Assembly: GCA_002383405.1 (NCBI GenBank)
Contig: DFYS01000086.1
Location: 1-6,738 of the forward strand
Length of the DNA stretch: 6,738 nucleotides
Reading direction: 5' to 3'
Source: Moorella sp. UBA4076
GTDB taxonomy: Bacteria > Bacillota > DSM-521 > Neomoorellales > Neomoorellaceae
Below, piece after piece: positions 1 through 5,613 of the stretch. Under the pieces are notes generated by a model. That model was not told where the DNA came from. It searched no databases and saw only the letters and a program-made list of their open reading frames with translations. The number at the start of each line of letters is the position of its first letter. The stretch's first letter is position 1. Both the position numbers and the translations under genes were made by a program.

Positions 1-96
1 GAGGATATTGGGATTTTTGCCGAAGATCCTACAGCGTGAACTTCTGCTGACGACATACGAGCAAAGGCAGTAAGCATATCGAAAAGGGAGGCTATT

Positions 97-1836
97 ATGC
101 TTATTATGGACGAGAAAGACATGGTAACCGGTTTAACAGAGGCATATATCCGTCAGCTGGCAGGCGAGCAAAGTTTTGAGAGCGGGATGCATTACTACAC
201 CATGGGAGCCATCCGGGAGCCCTTCCGGCAGGGGATGCAGCTAGGGGGGGAGTGTTCCGGGTCCCAGGATGAACAATACATGGTAAAAATCGCATTAAAG
301 GAAAACGGCATCGGCGAAGCCTCCTGCACCTGCCCCCGCGGCGGGTTCTGCAAACACATCGTAGCCCTTTTGCTTACATATATTTACAAACCCGGCGCCT
401 TCCGTGACCTAAACTCGCTGGAGGATATGCTTACTTCTTTCAGCAAGGAAGATCTTATAGCTTTGATCGAAAAAATGGTGCAGCGGGAGCCCTCATTGCT
501 GGCGCTGGTGGAGAGAAGGGGTGCTATGCCGCCCGGGTCTTCTGTAAACATTGAGTCAGTACGCCGCGAAGTGGGGCGGGCGCTGCGCCACGAGGCGCCT
601 TCCGATATTGAGACAGACCTGCGGGATTTATTGAGCCTGGCGGAAAACCTGGCGCAGAAAGAGGACTGGCTGGGGGCAGGTACAATTTATCAGGAGGTAC
701 TGGACGGCCTGGCGGCCAGTTACGATGATGAGTTGCAGGAGATGGACTATGATGGTGCCATTGCTGCTATTGCTGGTGATTGCGTGGATGGGTTGAGCGA
801 ATGCCTGGACGAAGGCGATTACGACAGTAACACACGGCAGGAATGGCTGGCGACTCTTATGGAAGCTGAACTGGCTGATATCAAGCTGGGAGGCATAGAC
901 TTTGCGCCTGGCGCCTTCGATATCATACTCGAACAAGCTACCGAAGAAGAATGGTTACTTCTGGAGGAACGCGTTCGTGAACTTATACCGGAAAACGGAG
1001 ATTGGGGGAGGCAGAGGCTGGTAAACATTCTGGCTGTATGGCGGGAAAATTACGGCCGGCATGATGAAGCCTGCCAAATAATCCGCGAATTGGGCACAGT
1101 AGAGCAACGTATGTTTCTGCTGGTAAGGGAGGGGAAACCGGGAGAAGCGGTAGCCCTGGCAAAGGAGTACTTTACAAAAATGCCCGGCATAATAATCAAC
1201 CTGGCCCGGGCGCTGACAGATGCCGGTGCGGCGGAATATGGCGTTGCCCTTTTAACAGAGCTGGTAAATTCGGAACAACCCCATTCAGGCTACCTGGAAT
1301 GGCTGGCTGGGCATTGCCGTCAAAACGGCGACCTGGAAGCAGCGTTAAAATGGCAGCGCGCGTTATTGCTGCAAAGCCCATCGGTTGAATCGTATGCAGT
1401 TTTACATGAAATAGGCAAGGAGCTTGGCATTTGGGAAGAGGTGCGAACCGGGGTACTTAAAGAGCTGGAAGATAAAGATAAATATGGCAAGCTTATTGAA
1501 ATTGCCCTGTATGAAGGTGATGTGAAGCGGGCGCTGGAGCTATTACCCCGCGCTCAGGCTGGTGGTTGGCGTGATTACAGGGTGGAGGTGGCCAGGGCCG
1601 CCGAGGAGAAACAGCCCCTGGATGCTATAGCGCTATATCAAGAAATGGTAGAAACGGCTATCAGCCGGCGCCAGCGCAAAACCTATAGCCAGGCAGCAGG
1701 ATATTTGCGTCGCATAAAGGGCCTCTATGAACGCCTGGGCTATAGCGGGAAATGGGAAAAATACCTGGCTGCCTTGCGAAAAGAGCATGTTCGTTTGCCG
1801 GCGCTGCAAGATGAATTTAATAAGGCCGGTTTGTAA
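97..1836 (+). CDS. SWIM zinc-finger protein with helical-repeat body
   Basis: The protein has 579 residues. Near the N-terminus it carries a SWIM zinc finger of the form CxCx5CxH: C77, C79, C85 and H87, in CTCPRGGFCKH, followed by a hydrophobic helix (IVALLL). SWIM fingers bind zinc and are thought to contact DNA or protein; in bacteria such proteins often sit beside SNF2/RapA-type helicases. The rest, from about residue 100 to the end, is predicted to be almost all helical, with acidic and leucine-rich pairs reminiscent of TPR-like repeats (for example around 330-500). The basic C-terminus (YLRRIKGLYERLGY, then a terminal LPALQDEFNKAGL) is of the kind seen at the end of long SWIM-domain proteins. 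The ATG at 97 is preferred over the ATG at 106 because AGGGAGG at 85-91 lies 5 nt upstream. No helicase gene is visible; one could lie left of the window. The exact role is unknown. No signal peptide or membrane segment is seen, so it should be cytoplasmic. Confidence 0.9.
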   Translation: MLIMDEKDMVTGLTEAYIRQLAGEQSFESGMHYYTMGAIREPFRQGMQLGGECSGSQDEQYMVKIALKENGIGEASCTCPRGGFCKHIVALLLTYIYKPGAFRDLNSLEDMLTSFSKEDLIALIEKMVQREPSLLALVERRGAMPPGSSVNIESVRREVGRALRHEAPSDIETDLRDLLSLAENLAQKEDWLGAGTIYQEVLDGLAASYDDELQEMDYDGAIAAIAGDCVDGLSECLDEGDYDSNTRQEWLATLMEAELADIKLGGIDFAPGAFDIILEQATEEEWLLLEERVRELIPENGDWGRQRLVNILAVWRENYGRHDEACQIIRELGTVEQRMFLLVREGKPGEAVALAKEYFTKMPGIIINLARALTDAGAAEYGVALLTELVNSEQPHSGYLEWLAGHCRQNGDLEAALKWQRALLLQSPSVESYAVLHEIGKELGIWEEVRTGVLKELEDKDKYGKLIEIALYEGDVKRALELLPRAQAGGWRDYRVEVARAAEEKQPLDAIALYQEMVETAISRRQRKTYSQAAGYLRRIKGLYERLGYSGKWEKYLAALRKEHVRLPALQDEFNKAGL

Positions 1837-1865
1837 ACCAGCGTATGGCAAATGAACGTGCTGAA

Positions 1866-2001
1866 GCGGCGGATATAGCGGGGTTAGCCTGGCGGCCTCT
1901 ATGGATTTAATTAGATCGGCATATTTGGTACCTTTTTTGCGAGCCAACAGGCGCAGACGTTTCAAATCTTCCTTTTCCAGGTTAAGAGTTACGGGGGAGG
2001 T
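1866..2001 (-). pseudogene. Remnant of a ribbon-helix-helix (CopG/BrnA-like) antitoxin
   Basis: Read on the minus strand, this gap between the SWIM gene and the vapBC promoter encodes a strand-helix-helix pattern: SPVTLNLEKEDLKRLRLLAR followed by KKGTKYADLIKSIEAARL. This resembles the DNA-binding core of CopG/BrnA-type antitoxins (VTLxLxxEDLxxxxxLAxKKGxxYxxxIK). The reading frame extends upstream to a stop near 2077 but has no ATG, GTG or TTG start and no ribosome binding site ahead of the motif. Downstream it simply runs into the antisense of the SWIM gene's 3' end. The second helix breaks off after KSI where intact relatives continue to an LLHEAL-like end. I infer a decayed, truncated antitoxin gene whose toxin is gone. 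It could instead be a chance antisense frame, since the match is from memory of the family pattern and is short. Confidence 0.4.
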
Positions 2002-2066
2002 AGCCAGCGAAATTGCAGAGAAGATAAAAATAATTGATGCTGATCTCAGGTAGTCCCTGCCAGCTA

Positions 2067-2095
2067 TTGTGTATCACGTGAATACGTGTTACACT
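2067..2095 (+). promoter_or_regulatory. Sigma-A-like promoter of the vapBC operon
   Basis: A -35-like TTGTGT (2067-2072) and a -10-like TACACT (2090-2095) are separated by exactly 17 bp. The -10 is followed at a suitable distance by the ribosome binding site and GTG start of the antitoxin gene. Each hexamer matches the consensus only in part, so this would be a moderate promoter. The inverted repeat at 2069-2094 covers almost all of it. Confidence 0.5.
2069..2094. promoter_or_regulatory. Inverted-repeat operator overlapping the vapBC promoter
   Basis: The left arm GTGTATCACGT (2069-2079) and right arm ACGTGTTACAC (2084-2094) are inverted repeats matching at 10 of 11 positions around a 4-bp centre (GAAT). 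The palindrome occupies the -35 to -10 interval of the likely promoter, 22 bp before the antitoxin start. VapB-type ribbon-helix-helix antitoxins, alone or with VapC, characteristically repress their own promoter by binding such palindromes, so this is most likely the autoregulatory operator. That binding role is inferred from position and family. Confidence 0.65.
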
Positions 2096-2101
2096 AAAAC
2101 C

Positions 2102-2108
2102 AGGGGGG
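2102..2108 (+). promoter_or_regulatory. Ribosome binding site fixing the GTG start of the antitoxin
   Basis: AGGGGGG lies 8 nt before the GTG at 2117. This rules against the longer reading from the GTG at 2069, which would place the start inside the promoter and operator. A very similar leader, ACCAGGGGGG, precedes the orphan antitoxin-like gene at 5318. Confidence 0.7.
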
Positions 2109-2116
2109 TGATCCGA

Positions 2117-2356
2117 GTGGAATATCAAAATGTGACGCTCTCTTTACCCAAGGAAGCTTTGCGTCGGGCTAAACATATCTCTATTGAACAGGGAACTTCC
2201 CTTTCCGGGTTCCTGACAAAATTGCTGGAGGATGCAGCTCACAGGGAAGAAGATTACCGCATGGCTAAAAAGCGGCATCTACACATGTTAAGGGAATCCA
2301 ATCTGGGGACACGGGGCCGGTTAAGTTGGCGCAGGGGCGATTTACATGAACGCTGA
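2117..2356 (+). CDS. vapB: VapB-type ribbon-helix-helix antitoxin
   Basis: This is a 79-residue protein if the GTG at 2117 is used, as the ribosome binding site indicates. Residues 4-10 (QNVTLSL) form the DNA-binding strand, and two helices follow (about 12-24 and 28-41, SLSGFLTKLLEDA), the usual ribbon-helix-helix (CopG/MetJ fold) arrangement. The C-terminal part, with NLGTRGRLSWRRGDLHER at 62-79, matches the toxin-wrapping tail common in VapB antitoxins (LGTxGxxxWxRxxLHER). The antitoxin would bind and neutralise the PIN toxin encoded next and repress the operon through the palindrome upstream. The gene overlaps the toxin start by 11 nt, which suggests translational coupling. Confidence is high for the function class; the VapB name follows from pairing with a PIN toxin. 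Confidence 0.85.
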   Translation: MEYQNVTLSLPKEALRRAKHISIEQGTSLSGFLTKLLEDAAHREEDYRMAKKRHLHMLRESNLGTRGRLSWRRGDLHER

Positions 2357-2807
2357 TCTTGAAAGACAATTTGTTGATACCAATGTCCTGGTCTACGCTC
2401 ATGATCTTTCAGCCGGCGAGAAAAACACCCGCGCCGGGAGACTAATAGAGGAACTTTGGGAAACACATCAGGGATGTCTAAGTATCCAGGTCCTGCAGGA
2501 ATTTTATGTGACAGTAACGCGAAAAGTCCCCCAACCTCTTGCTGTGGCCAGGGCTACCCAGATTATTACTGATCTGGGATTCTGGCATATCCACACTCCG
2601 GGCGTAACCGATATTTTACGGGCCATTGACATCCAACAGAAAAATAGGATTTATTTTTGGGATGCGCTGGTTCTCCAGAGCGCCCTGGCTCTGGGGTGTA
2701 AAGTGGTGTGGTCGGAGGATCTAAATTCCGGACAGCTATATGATGAGGTTAAAGTTATAAATCCATTTGTAGATCTTGGCTGCATCAATGGGGAGAAAAA
2801 ATCATGA
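2346..2807 (+). CDS. vapC: VapC-type PIN-domain ribonuclease toxin
   Basis: This 153-residue protein has the length and motifs of a PIN-domain toxin. The acidic, metal-binding residues expected of the family are D11 in FVDTNVLVYA, E52 in VLQEFYV, D106 in YFWDALVLQSA, and E124/D125 in VVWSEDLNSGQ. VapC toxins are magnesium-dependent endoribonucleases that cut tRNA or rRNA and stop translation when free of antitoxin. The four-acid set is complete, so the toxin looks active. The ATG at 2346 lies inside the end of the antitoxin gene, with AGGGG at 2333-2337 ahead of it. The gene ends at a TGA 96 nt before mtnA, with no obvious terminator between, so read-through into mtnA is possible. The RNA target cannot be read from the sequence. 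Confidence 0.9.
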   Translation: MNADLERQFVDTNVLVYAHDLSAGEKNTRAGRLIEELWETHQGCLSIQVLQEFYVTVTRKVPQPLAVARATQIITDLGFWHIHTPGVTDILRAIDIQQKNRIYFWDALVLQSALALGCKVVWSEDLNSGQLYDEVKVINPFVDLGCINGEKKS

Positions 2808-2903
2808 TCGGCAAGTTAAGAGCATCGGCATGATCCTGGGCCCGGGGACCTCCCTGACGGAAATATTCGGCAAGATCAAAACCATGGCGGGAAGGTATCC
2901 TAA

Positions 2904-3965
2904 ATGTACGAACCCATTGCCCCAATCAGCTGGCGGGACGGCCGGGTAGAGATGATCGACCAGACCCGCCTGCCCGCAGAGCTAGTTGTTATCCACCCGC
3001 AGACGGTGGCCGAGATGTGGGACGCCATTAAGAAACTCAAGGTCCGGGGGGCACCGGCCATCGGTGTGGCGGCGGCCCTGGGGTTATACCTGGCGGTGAA
3101 GGAATCTAACGCTCAGGATAAGGCCGGCTTTGCGGCCGCGGTACAGGAGGCCGCCGGCTACCTGGCTTCTTCGCGGCCGACAGCGGTAAACCTCTTCTGG
3201 GCCCTGAAGCGGGTGCAGCAGGCGGTGGCCGCTGCAGCCACGGACGACGTAGCCGCTTTGAAGGAACTGGTTTTGCAAGAAGCCCTGGCTATCCGCGATG
3301 AGGACGAGGCCATGTGCCGGGCCATCGGCGAGCACGGCGCCGCCCTCTTAAACGACGCCGCAGCCGTCCTGACCCACTGCAACGCCGGTACCCTGGCCAC
3401 CGCCCGCTACGGTACGGCCCTGGCCCCTATTTATACCCTGGCCGCCCGGGGCAAGGTGTTGAAAGTCTTCGCAGATGAGACCCGGCCCCTCCTGCAGGGC
3501 GCCCGCCTGACCGCCTGGGAGCTGCATCAGGCCGGCATCCCGGTGACCCTGATCACCGATAACATGGCGGCTACCGTTATGGCGCGGGGCTGGGTGCAGG
3601 CGGTCACCGTCGGCGCCGACCGCATCACTGCCAATGGCGACGTGGCCAACAAAATCGGCACCTACGGCGTGGCCATCCTCGCCCGGGAGCACGGCATCCC
3701 CTTCTATGTAGCCGCGCCGGCCTCGACCTTCGACCTCAGCCTGGCCAGCGGCGACCAGATCCCCATCGAAGAGCGGGATCCGGCCGAGGTCAGTCACTTC
3801 GGCCTGCGGCCTATAGCCCCGGAGGGGATCAGCATTTTCAACCCGGCCTTTGATGTGACCCCTTACCGCTATGTTACCGCTATAATTACGGAAAAAGGGG
3901 TTATCCGGCCGCCATATAAACAAAATATCGCCAGGGCCTTAAGCGGCGAAAGCAGGGGATATTGA
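2904..3965 (+). CDS. mtnA: S-methyl-5-thioribose-1-phosphate isomerase
   Basis: The 353-residue protein is a full-length member of the aldose-ketose isomerase family related to eIF2B. It converts 5-methylthioribose-1-phosphate to 5-methylthioribulose-1-phosphate in the methionine salvage pathway; some family members also handle 5-deoxyribose-1-phosphate. Visible signatures are RGAPAIGVAAA (49-59), the catalytic cysteine C159 in THCNAGTLATARYGTAL, DETRPLLQGARLTAWEL (191-207), the catalytic aspartate D239 in VGADRITANGDVANKIGTYG, and FYVAAPASTFDL (267-278) followed by IPIEERDP. Both catalytic residues are present. GGAAGG at 2890-2895 is 8 nt before the ATG. The gene is strongly GC-rich. No other salvage gene (mtnK, mtnB, mtnW) is beside it. 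Its 3' end abuts a decayed transposase on the opposite strand, so downstream partners may have been lost or moved. Confidence 0.95.
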   Translation: MYEPIAPISWRDGRVEMIDQTRLPAELVVIHPQTVAEMWDAIKKLKVRGAPAIGVAAALGLYLAVKESNAQDKAGFAAAVQEAAGYLASSRPTAVNLFWALKRVQQAVAAAATDDVAALKELVLQEALAIRDEDEAMCRAIGEHGAALLNDAAAVLTHCNAGTLATARYGTALAPIYTLAARGKVLKVFADETRPLLQGARLTAWELHQAGIPVTLITDNMAATVMARGWVQAVTVGADRITANGDVANKIGTYGVAILAREHGIPFYVAAPASTFDLSLASGDQIPIEERDPAEVSHFGLRPIAPEGISIFNPAFDVTPYRYVTAIITEKGVIRPPYKQNIARALSGESRGY

Positions 3966-3976
3966 TATTGCCAGCA

Positions 3977-4277
3977 ACCCGGCGCCTTTACTGAGGATAG
4001 TTTCTGGCAACCGGGGTCGTGCTTCAAGGCTTCCATTATGGGAGAACCGTAACAGGCCAAGGCCGGCGCCGTTGATCATCGTCTCAATCAGTTCCGCGGC
4101 GCTGTAAACGCAGTTGTGATTTCATTCGAACGCAAGATGCCGCCTCAGGATATCCGCAAAACCAATGGCTTGCTTCATTGCTTCCAACAGACTAAAGTTA
4201 CCGTGAGCTGTGACGGTGGTGTTGTCAAAGGTGACCGTCAGGTTGATTTTAGAGTTTTGCCAATCTCTTGCTTGCAA
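3977..4277 (-). pseudogene. Decayed N-terminal fragment of a DDE transposase (IS1380/IS4-like)
   Basis: The minus strand of the 350-bp gap between mtnA and the permease reads as the beginning of a transposase. From a TTG at 4277 it gives an N-terminus containing KINLTVTFDNTTVTAHG, then LLEAMKQAIGFADILRRHL, and hits an in-frame TGA at 4124-4122. The same frame then continues as NHNCVYSAAELIETMINGAG and LGLLRFSH. At about 4037 one extra base shifts the frame, and the sequence resumes as MEALKHDPGCQKLSSVKAPG (4036-3977). Joined, this is a continuous N-terminal transposase domain ending in the LRxDP-like motif. I place it near the IS1380/IS4 group from memory of the pattern. The catalytic DDE part is absent, cut off next to the mtnA stop codon. 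No terminal inverted repeats were recognised. Confidence 0.7.
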
Positions 4278-4304
4278 GGTGCGGAATGTGGGCTTAGTCG
4301 TTTT

Positions 4305-4310
4305 GGGGGA
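4305..4310 (+). promoter_or_regulatory. Ribosome binding site for the TTG-started permease
   Basis: GGGGGA lies 5 nt before the TTG at 4316. There is no ATG in frame between this site and the first membrane segment, so TTG is the supported start. Confidence 0.6.
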
Positions 4311-4315
4311 TTATT

Positions 4316-5137
4316 TTGGATAAGAACAAAAAACTAACAGCAATAAGCATAGGACTAGCAAGCGGCTTTTTAGGTGGTCTTTTAGGCATAGGAGGTGCAT
4401 TTATTGTTATTCCGGTAATGATTTCCGTTTTGAATATAGAACAACATAAAGCCCATGCTACTTCCTTAGCAATAATGATTTTTATGGCTATGGCTGCATC
4501 ATTAATTTACGTTTTTAGCGGACAAACCGATGTGAGGATGGCTATCCCTTTATTTATAGGTAGTTGTTTTGGCGTTTATGCAGGCGCTCGAATTATGCAT
4601 AGAATACCCTCTCGTGTTTTGAGTCTTCTTTTTGGATTATTTATAGTCTGCATCTCTTTGAAAATGATCTATCCGGGTAATGTTATGTTCCAGGGGAAAA
4701 CCTTAAACCCCTGGCTTTTACAACTTTTTTTGATATTCTTGGGGATATTTACTGGTTTATTAAGCGGCATCTTAGGGGTTGGAGGAGCAATTGTAAGCGT
4801 TCCCGGATTGGTTTTCCTGACCGGGGTTACCCAGCAAATGGCGCAGGGAATTACGTTACTAAATATGATCCCTACTGCTTTAATTGGAGTTCTTACCCAT
4901 TGGCGGCAGGGTTACATTGAAATTAGTGTAATCCCTTGGATTGCTCCGGCATCAGTAATTGCCAGTATTTATGGTGCCTACTGGGCTAATATTGTTTCTT
5001 CCGCCTTTTTAAAAAGCATCTTTAGTATCATTTTATTGCTATTGGGATCGCGTATAGTAATCTTGAACGCCAAGAAGCTAAGGCATTTCAAGGGTGATGT
5101 CGATAAAGAACGAAAGGGTAAAAGAACAGGGAGTTAG
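4316..5137 (+). CDS. TauE/SafE-family (TSUP) membrane permease
   Basis: The 273-residue protein has about eight hydrophobic segments arranged as two related halves, the hallmark of the TSUP family of anion exporters (sulfite, sulfoacetate and other organosulfur or carboxylate substrates). The first half opens with GFLGGLLGIGGAFIVIP (17-33) and the second with GLLSGILGVGGAIVSVP (147-163). These are the duplicated glycine-rich motifs of the family, each followed by a conserved patch (HATSLA at 47-52; QGITLLNMIP at 177-186). The C-terminus is short and basic (KKLRHFKG...KERKGKR), expected on the inside of the membrane. The TTG start has a GGGGGA site 5 nt upstream. Substrate cannot be assigned. 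The gene is clearly AT-richer than mtnA and the epimerase and begins right after a dead transposase, which suggests acquisition by transfer. It appears intact. Confidence 0.85.
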   Translation: MDKNKKLTAISIGLASGFLGGLLGIGGAFIVIPVMISVLNIEQHKAHATSLAIMIFMAMAASLIYVFSGQTDVRMAIPLFIGSCFGVYAGARIMHRIPSRVLSLLFGLFIVCISLKMIYPGNVMFQGKTLNPWLLQLFLIFLGIFTGLLSGILGVGGAIVSVPGLVFLTGVTQQMAQGITLLNMIPTALIGVLTHWRQGYIEISVIPWIAPASVIASIYGAYWANIVSSAFLKSIFSIILLLLGSRIVILNAKKLRHFKGDVDKERKGKRTGS

Positions 5138-5317
5138 GTTTCATATTCAGCAAAAGACTATCATAAATATTATACCTGATTCCCCTGCAAAAACCCCCTA
5201 AAAATAGCTGCAAATTGACATAATGCAGCAGGAATATTTGCCACAATGGCGAATCATAAAGATATAGCAAGGTATGCGGATTAATAGTAACCACGTTAAA
5301 TACCAGGGGGGCAGGCC
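5138..5317. other. AT-rich intergenic region without recognisable gene
   Basis: These 180 bp separate the permease from the orphan antitoxin-like gene. There is a perfect -35-like TTGACA at 5215-5220 but no good -10 at 16-18 bp from it. CTGCA and TGCAG around this hexamer (5208-5228) could form a 5-bp hairpin. A GAATATT at 5232-5238 with CATAAAG at 5255-5261 recalls sporulation-type promoters only loosely. The promoter of the next gene is probably here but is not resolved. No terminator with a stem and T-run is seen. Confidence 0.5.
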
Positions 5318-5584
5318 ATGTTCAGGGAGAATAAATCGCACTTACAAACCGAATTATTCAATACCACCACCCTGATGCACTCCAGAACAATAGCGCAACT
5401 ACAGAAAATACGTTTGAAAAAGGTCCAACCGGTGCAACCCCTGGGCAAAGATGACCCTATCTGGAAATTAGCTGGTGCCGGGGACAGTGGCCTTAAAGAC
5501 GTTGCCGCCAAACACGACCATTACCTGGCCGAAGGTGAAATGGCATGGCAGGTTGCGACTGCTGCCACCAAACCGGGATTGTAG
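5318..5584 (+). CDS. Orphan protein with antitoxin-like C-terminal tail
   Basis: This 88-residue protein starts at an ATG with a strong site (AGGGGGG, 5305-5311, 6 nt spacing). Residues 45-74, containing DDPIWKLAGAGDSG and then DVAAKHDHYLAEGEM, match the tail common to many small antitoxins paired with PIN toxins (DPxxxLAGxGxSGxxDVAxxHDxYLAE). The first 44 residues are basic and polar and show no ribbon-helix-helix or AbrB-like DNA-binding domain that I recognise. In intact pairs a PIN toxin gene follows at once; here an epimerase begins 29 nt downstream, so the toxin is missing. The last residues, after AEGEMAWQ, look like read-out into unrelated sequence. I infer a degraded or orphan antitoxin, possibly still expressed given its good ribosome binding site. 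A protein of another kind that shares the tail by chance is less likely but possible. Confidence 0.55.
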   Translation: MFRENKSHLQTELFNTTTLMHSRTIAQLQKIRLKKVQPVQPLGKDDPIWKLAGAGDSGLKDVAAKHDHYLAEGEMAWQVATAATKPGL

Positions 5585-5601
5585 CCTGCGAAATTGGTAT
5601 T

Positions 5602-5606
5602 GGAGG
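5602..5606 (+). promoter_or_regulatory. Ribosome binding site fixing the TTG start of the epimerase
   Basis: GGAGG is 7 nt before the TTG at 5614. The longer frame from the ATG at 5545 would add 23 residues (MAGCDCCHQTG...) that overlap the preceding gene and do not belong to a Rossmann-fold N-terminus, so the TTG is the likely start. Confidence 0.75.
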
Positions 5607-5613
5607 AATTTTT

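Noticed and set aside
1..73. Possible C-terminal tail of an upstream gene at the left edge (frame 1 stops at 37-39, frame 2 at 71-73).
   Set aside because: Both frames give short plausible peptides and neither shows a recognisable motif, so the upstream gene and its frame cannot be chosen.
1954..2052. Plus-strand open stretch ending in a peptide like VTGEVASEIAEKIKIIDADL before a TAG at about 2050.
   Set aside because: It has a protein-like look but no start or ribosome binding site, and part of it overlaps the better-supported antisense antitoxin relic. It may be another fossil, but nothing identifies it.
3968..4009. Inverted repeat TTGCCAG (3968-3974) and CTGGCAA (4003-4009) just after mtnA, considered as a terminator.
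   Set aside because: The loop is about 28 nt and no T-run follows, so it does not resemble an intrinsic terminator.
4208..4232. TGACGGT and ACCGTCA inverted repeat upstream of the permease, considered as an operator.
   Set aside because: It falls inside the transposase remnant's codons for VTFDNTTVT, whose repeated Val-Thr codons explain the symmetry.
4116..4337. Plus-strand open frame of 73 codons before the permease.
   Set aside because: It is the shadow of the transposase remnant, which reads as a recognisable protein on the opposite strand; it has no good start site.
5232..5261. GAATATT and CATAAAG spaced 16 bp apart, considered as a sporulation sigma promoter for the 5318 gene.
   Set aside because: The -10 part matches poorly and the spacing is off; in AT-rich DNA such matches are common.
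5545..5613. N-terminal extension of the epimerase from the ATG at 5545.
   Set aside because: It overlaps the preceding gene, lacks a suitable ribosome binding site, and adds residues foreign to the family; the TTG at 5614 has GGAGG at 7 nt.
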